A stretch of DNA of 64,000 nt from JAQVCM01 sp040403095 (GTDB taxonomy: Bacteria > Bacteroidota > Bacteroidia > Flavobacteriales_D > Crocinitomicaceae): positions 1-64,000 of the forward strand of contig JBBALI010000020.1 of NCBI GenBank assembly GCA_040403095.1. Direction: 5' to 3'. Positions within the stretch are counted from its first letter, which is position 1, and each line of letters starts with the position of its first letter. Positions 60,907 to 64,000 of the stretch are shown here, in pieces. The notes beneath the pieces were generated by a model. That model had not been told where the DNA came from. It made no database searches and saw only the letters and a list, made by a program, of their open reading frames with translations. The translations under genes and the position numbers were made by a program.

Positions 60907-61752
60907 TTAATTGTTGAACATTTTCAACGAAGTTGCTAAAGTTTGTTTTAGCTCCGTTCGATCAACGATGTAATCTAAAAATCCGTGTTCCAATAAGAAT
61001 TCAGAAGTTTGAAATCCTTCTGGTAAATCTCTACCGATTGTTTCTTTCACAACTCTTGGACCAGCGAAAGCGATCAATGCTTTTGGTTCAGCGATATTTA
61101 AATCACCCAGCATTGCAAATGAAGCAGTTACACCACCAGTTGTTGGATCTGTCAAAAATGAAATGTAAGGCAATTTATTTTCAGCCAATTGACCTAATTT
61201 CCCGCTTACTTTCGCCATTTGCATCAAAGAAAAACCAGCTTCCATCATACGCGCACCTCCAGATTTAGAGATAATCATAAACGGACATTTCAATTCGATT
61301 GCTTTGTCGATTGCACGTGCAATTTTTTCACCTACGACAGAACCCAAAGAACCACCAATAAATCCGAAATCCATGGCTGCGATTACAAAATCCATTCCTT
61401 CTAATTTTCCATGAGCAGTTCTCACTGCATCTTTCAAACCAGAACTTTTTTGTGTTGCTTTAACTCTGTCAACATACTTTTTAGTATCCTCAAATTTCAA
61501 AGGGTCACCAGATGAAAGATTTGCATCCAACTCTGTAAATTTTCCTTCGTCAAAAAGGATTTCGAAATATTCTTTTGAACCAATTCTCTCGTGGTGTGAA
61601 CATCTGTCACAAACATAAAAGTTTTTGACAAACTCAGATTCTGTGAAAACAGTTTTGCAATTGGAACATTTATGCCAAAGTCCTTCTGGTGTTTCTTTTT
61701 TCTCTTTAGTCGAAGTTGTAATCCCTTCTTTGTCTCTTTTAAACCAACCCAT
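60907..61752 (-). CDS. accD: acetyl-CoA carboxylase carboxyltransferase subunit beta
   Basis: The 281-residue protein has an N-terminal zinc ribbon (CSNCKTVF ... YVCDRCSHH, four cysteines) and the carboxyltransferase core: IGGSLGSVVGEKIARAID, SGGARMMEAGFSLMQMAK, LPYISFLTDPTTGGVTASF and AGPRVVKETIGRDLPEGFQTSEFLLEHG. With AccA it makes malonyl-CoA for fatty-acid synthesis. It follows fba by 26 bp and shares its promoter. It has its own terminator. Confidence 0.97.
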   Translation of the reverse strand: MGWFKRDKEGITTSTKEKKETPEGLWHKCSNCKTVFTESEFVKNFYVCDRCSHHERIGSKEYFEILFDEGKFTELDANLSSGDPLKFEDTKKYVDRVKATQKSSGLKDAVRTAHGKLEGMDFVIAAMDFGFIGGSLGSVVGEKIARAIDKAIELKCPFMIISKSGGARMMEAGFSLMQMAKVSGKLGQLAENKLPYISFLTDPTTGGVTASFAMLGDLNIAEPKALIAFAGPRVVKETIGRDLPEGFQTSEFLLEHGFLDYIVDRTELKQTLATSLKMFNN

Positions 61753-61778
61753 AGTTTATTTTTTGTGCTGAATTAATA

Positions 61779-62846
61779 TTAAAGCGTATTTACGTTGTTA
61801 AGATCATGGAATGCTTGCTCAAGTCTTTTGACAAATGTCAATTCACCTTCTCTCATCCATTTTCTTGGGTCGTAGTATTTTTTATTTGGTTGATCGTCTC
61901 CAGTAGGATTTCCGATTTGTGTTTTTAAGTAATCAATATTTTTAGTCACATAATCACGAACTCCTTCAGTGAACGCAAACTGTAAATCCGTATCAATGTT
62001 CATTTTAATCACACCATAACCAATTGCTTCTCTGATTTCTTCCAATGTTGAACCAGAACCACCATGAAATACAAAATCAACTGGATTTACATCTGTATTG
62101 AATTTATTTTGAACGTATTCTTGCGAATTTCTCAAAATTTTAGGAGTCAATTTCACGTTTCCTGGCTTGTAAACACCATGAACATTTCCGAAAGCTGCTG
62201 CAATGGTGAATTTGTCGCTAACTTTCATCAACTCTTCATAAGCAAAAGCTACTTCTTCAGGTTGTGTATATAATTTTGAACTATCAACGTCCGTATTGTC
62301 AACGCCGTCTTCTTCACCACCAGTAATTCCTAATTCGATTTCCAATGTCATTCCAATTTTGCTCATGCGCGCCAAATAAGCCTTGCAGATTTCGATGTTT
62401 TCTTCAATTGGTTCTTCTGATAAATCAATCATGTGTGAACTATACAAAGGTTTTCCAGTTTCTTTAAAAAATTCTTCACTTGCATCCAATAAACCGTCAA
62501 TCCATGGCAAAAGTTTTTTAGCGCAATGGTCAGTATGCAAAATTACCGTTGCTCCATAAGCCTCAGCTAATGTGTGCACATGTTTCGCACCAGCAATTCC
62601 TCCTAAAATAGCCGCTTTTTCATTTTCGTTAGAAAGCGCTTTTCCAGCATTGTATAAACATCCACCATTTGAAAACTGAATTATTACAGGGGCATTTAAT
62701 TTTGCTGCAGTTTCCATAACGCCGTTCACTGTTGAGGAACCTGTTACGTTTACCGCTGGCAGAGCAAAACCTTTTTCTTTTGCATATTTAAAAATTGCTT
62801 GAACTTCATCTCCTGAGGCAACGCCTGGTTTGATATTGTGAGCCAT
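61779..62846 (-). CDS. fbaA: class II fructose-bisphosphate aldolase
   Basis: The 355-residue protein matches the E. coli-type class II aldolase. FALPAVNVTGSSTVNGVMETA opens it, ATVILHTDHCAKKLLPWIDG includes zinc-binding His, LEIELGITGGEEDGVDN is the Asp-containing loop, and FVFHGGSGSTLEEIREAIGYGVIKMNIDTDLQ is the catalytic/potassium site. It splits fructose 1,6-bisphosphate in glycolysis or runs the reverse for gluconeogenesis. A TAACTTTG promoter is 27 nt upstream. Confidence 0.97.
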   Translation of the reverse strand: MAHNIKPGVASGDEVQAIFKYAKEKGFALPAVNVTGSSTVNGVMETAAKLNAPVIIQFSNGGCLYNAGKALSNENEKAAILGGIAGAKHVHTLAEAYGATVILHTDHCAKKLLPWIDGLLDASEEFFKETGKPLYSSHMIDLSEEPIEENIEICKAYLARMSKIGMTLEIELGITGGEEDGVDNTDVDSSKLYTQPEEVAFAYEELMKVSDKFTIAAAFGNVHGVYKPGNVKLTPKILRNSQEYVQNKFNTDVNPVDFVFHGGSGSTLEEIREAIGYGVIKMNIDTDLQFAFTEGVRDYVTKNIDYLKTQIGNPTGDDQPNKKYYDPRKWMREGELTFVKRLEQAFHDLNNVNTL

Positions 62847-62873
62847 TATTTTTCAGTTTTTAAATTGATTGCG

Positions 62874-62881
62874 CAAAGTTA
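62874..62881 (-). promoter_or_regulatory. -7 element (TAACTTTG) for the fba-accD operon
   Basis: The minus strand reads TAACTTTGCG, ending 27 nt before the fba ATG at 62846. No -33 TTG at the ideal spacing. Confidence 0.55.
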
Positions 62882-62991
62882 AAAAAAATAAGAATGAAAT
62901 GTTTAAATATTTTTAATCATATACAGTGCATTTACTTTCTTTTTTGACTAGAGAATAACTAATTTTCAAAAAAAGGTTATTTTGATTTTAC

Positions 62992-62999
62992 TATATTTG
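62992..62999 (+). promoter_or_regulatory. -7 element (TATATTTG) for the CLC gene
   Basis: TATATTTG ends 24 nt before the TTG at 63024. It supports this non-ATG start for the CLC channel gene. No -33 TTG is seen. Confidence 0.5.
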
Positions 63000-63023
63000 T
63001 GTAAATCATCAAAAAAATATCAG

Positions 63024-64000
63024 TTGAAGTTATATCAGAGATTTTTTTCCATCATTGAACGTGCCATAAAATGGGTCAGGTCGAAATTGTCTGAACAACA
63101 ATTTTTGATATTTGCAAGCATGATGGTTGGTCTGACAGCTGGAATGGCCGCAGTAATTTTGAAGATTTTCGTTTTCCAAATACACCGATTTGTAACCTTG
63201 GACTTCAAATTGCCCTTCAACTTAAACAGTTATTTGTACTTAATTTTCCCAATGGTTGGTATAATTTTGACCACCTTTATTGTTCGTAGGTTTTTTAATC
63301 AAAAACTAGGTCGAGGAACAGCAAATATTATTCGTTCAATTGTAAAGAAATCAGGCTTTTTGCCAAAAGATCAGATGTATTCTCACATTATAACGAGTGC
63401 TGTGACTGTTGGTTTTGGAGGTTCAGCAGGGTTGGAGTCACCGATTGTTACTACAGGTTCGTCTATTGGATCTAATTTTGCCAAAACTTATCAATTGATT
63501 TACAAAGATAGAGTTCTACTTTTGGCTTGTGGAGCTGCTGCAGGTATCGGCGCCGCGTTTAACGCACCAATTGCAGGAGTTTTATTTGCTTTGGAGGTAT
63601 TGTTGGTTGACGCCAGTATTTCTGCGTTTATTCCACTAATTATTGCAGCTGCAATTGGCAGTTTGACATCTAAAATTATTCTTGGAGATTCAATTTTGTT
63701 GACATTTAAACTTCAAGAAGCCTTTAATTATTACAATGTTCCCTTTTATGTTTTACTCGGTGTTTTAACTGGTTTGATTTCAATTTATTATTCTAGAATT
63801 TATTTACGAATTGAAAAAGTGCTAGACCGTTCGAAAGACTGGACTTATGGCAAAGCTATCAAAGGCGGTATTTTTTTGGCAGTGTTAATTTTGATTTTGC
63901 CACCACTTTTTGGTGAAGGTTATGAAAGTATCAAAGTGTTATCAAGCAATACGCCAGAGAAATTATTAGATACGAGTATTTTTAAAAGCATGAAAACAGA
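63024..64000 (+). CDS. CLC-family chloride channel/antiporter, N-terminal part
   Basis: The frame runs open to the window edge; only about 325 residues are visible. A TTG at 63024 is preferred as start; the first ATG (63120) would cut the first membrane helix. Selectivity regions are GFGGSAGLESPIVTTGSSIG (the usual GREGP is GLESP, keeping the gating Glu) and GIGAAFNAPIAGVLFALE (GxFxP-like). The family exchanges chloride for protons or conducts chloride. The gene diverges from fba. The C-terminal half, possibly with CBS domains, lies outside the window. Confidence 0.9.
   Translation, partial: MKLYQRFFSIIERAIKWVRSKLSEQQFLIFASMMVGLTAGMAAVILKIFVFQIHRFVTLDFKLPFNLNSYLYLIFPMVGIILTTFIVRRFFNQKLGRGTANIIRSIVKKSGFLPKDQMYSHIITSAVTVGFGGSAGLESPIVTTGSSIGSNFAKTYQLIYKDRVLLLACGAAAGIGAAFNAPIAGVLFALEVLLVDASISAFIPLIIAAAIGSLTSKIILGDSILLTFKLQEAFNYYNVPFYVLLGVLTGLISIYYSRIYLRIEKVLDRSKDWTYGKAIKGGIFLAVLILILPPLFGEGYESIKVLSSNTPEKLLDTSIFKSMKT

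Noticed and set aside
1..64000. tRNA, rRNA, tmRNA or RNase P genes
   Set aside because: No intergenic stretch showed the diagnostic sequences (TTCGANTC-type T-loops, rRNA ends, GAGGAAAGTCC); I cannot run a covariance model, so absence is by eye only.

Overview
The window is AT-rich bacterial chromosome. It carries two proteins with C-terminal type IX secretion (T9SS) sorting tails, promoters of the Bacteroidota kind (TAnnTTTG, sometimes with TTG about 19 bp upstream), almost no Shine-Dalgarno sequences, and a gene set (T9SS M1 peptidase, ComB, DUF3817, TIGR02757, FUSC, FKBP pair) typical of Flavobacteriia. I infer a member of Bacteroidota, probably Flavobacteriales; genus cannot be fixed from this sequence. 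No rRNA, tRNA, CRISPR array, transposase or integrase was seen.

Layout. 1-9.2 kb: the end of a YihY/BrkB membrane protein, a LexA-like XRE/S24 regulator, a small secreted protein, then a probable dissolved-inorganic-carbon uptake module: dabA, dabB, a SulP transporter and an outer-membrane porin. 9.3-18.5 kb (mostly minus strand): a degenerate histidine kinase, GH25 lysozyme, 3-hydroxybutyryl-CoA dehydrogenase, YcxB-like protein, secreted M1 aminopeptidase, thioredoxin reductase, an SF2 helicase and a lipoprotein. 18.5-33.8 kb: a GT-C-like membrane protein, a beta-propeller-like secreted protein, valS, a FUSC protein, a 47-residue Cys/Lys-rich protein, a barrel/GDPD-like/SUI1 operon, a UDP-GlcNAc 4,6-dehydratase-type operon and two menaquinone genes.

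33.8-45.1 kb: a gene-free stretch with two copies of a 41-bp repeat, a tightly overlapping deacetylase/FemAB-like/SDR operon, a CYTH protein, a 1291-residue T9SS protein with three 213-bp tandem repeats, DUF3817/acyltransferase, comB/phospholipase and VanZ. 45.1-56 kb: uvrB, a DEAD-box helicase, pcm, lon, a zinc-ribbon protein, a second repeat-bearing gene-free stretch with three copies of the same 41-bp element, then ribBA-lolD-like-TIGR02757. 56-64 kb: two unknown small genes, two FKBP isomerases, efp, an alpha/beta hydrolase flanked by matching terminators, accD, fba and the start of a CLC channel cut by the window edge.

How it works together. Most of the window is housekeeping and cell-envelope maintenance. 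The best functional module is DabA-DabB-SulP-porin, which would bring bicarbonate/CO2 through both membranes; accD (malonyl-CoA synthesis) is the only biotin carboxylase component here. The most unusual non-coding signal is the five-copy, gap-free 41-bp repeat. It occupies the two longest gene-free stretches and always points toward a cofactor gene (menaquinone thioesterase or ribBA). Several promoters lie only 3-4 nt from the start codon, which predicts leaderless messages.
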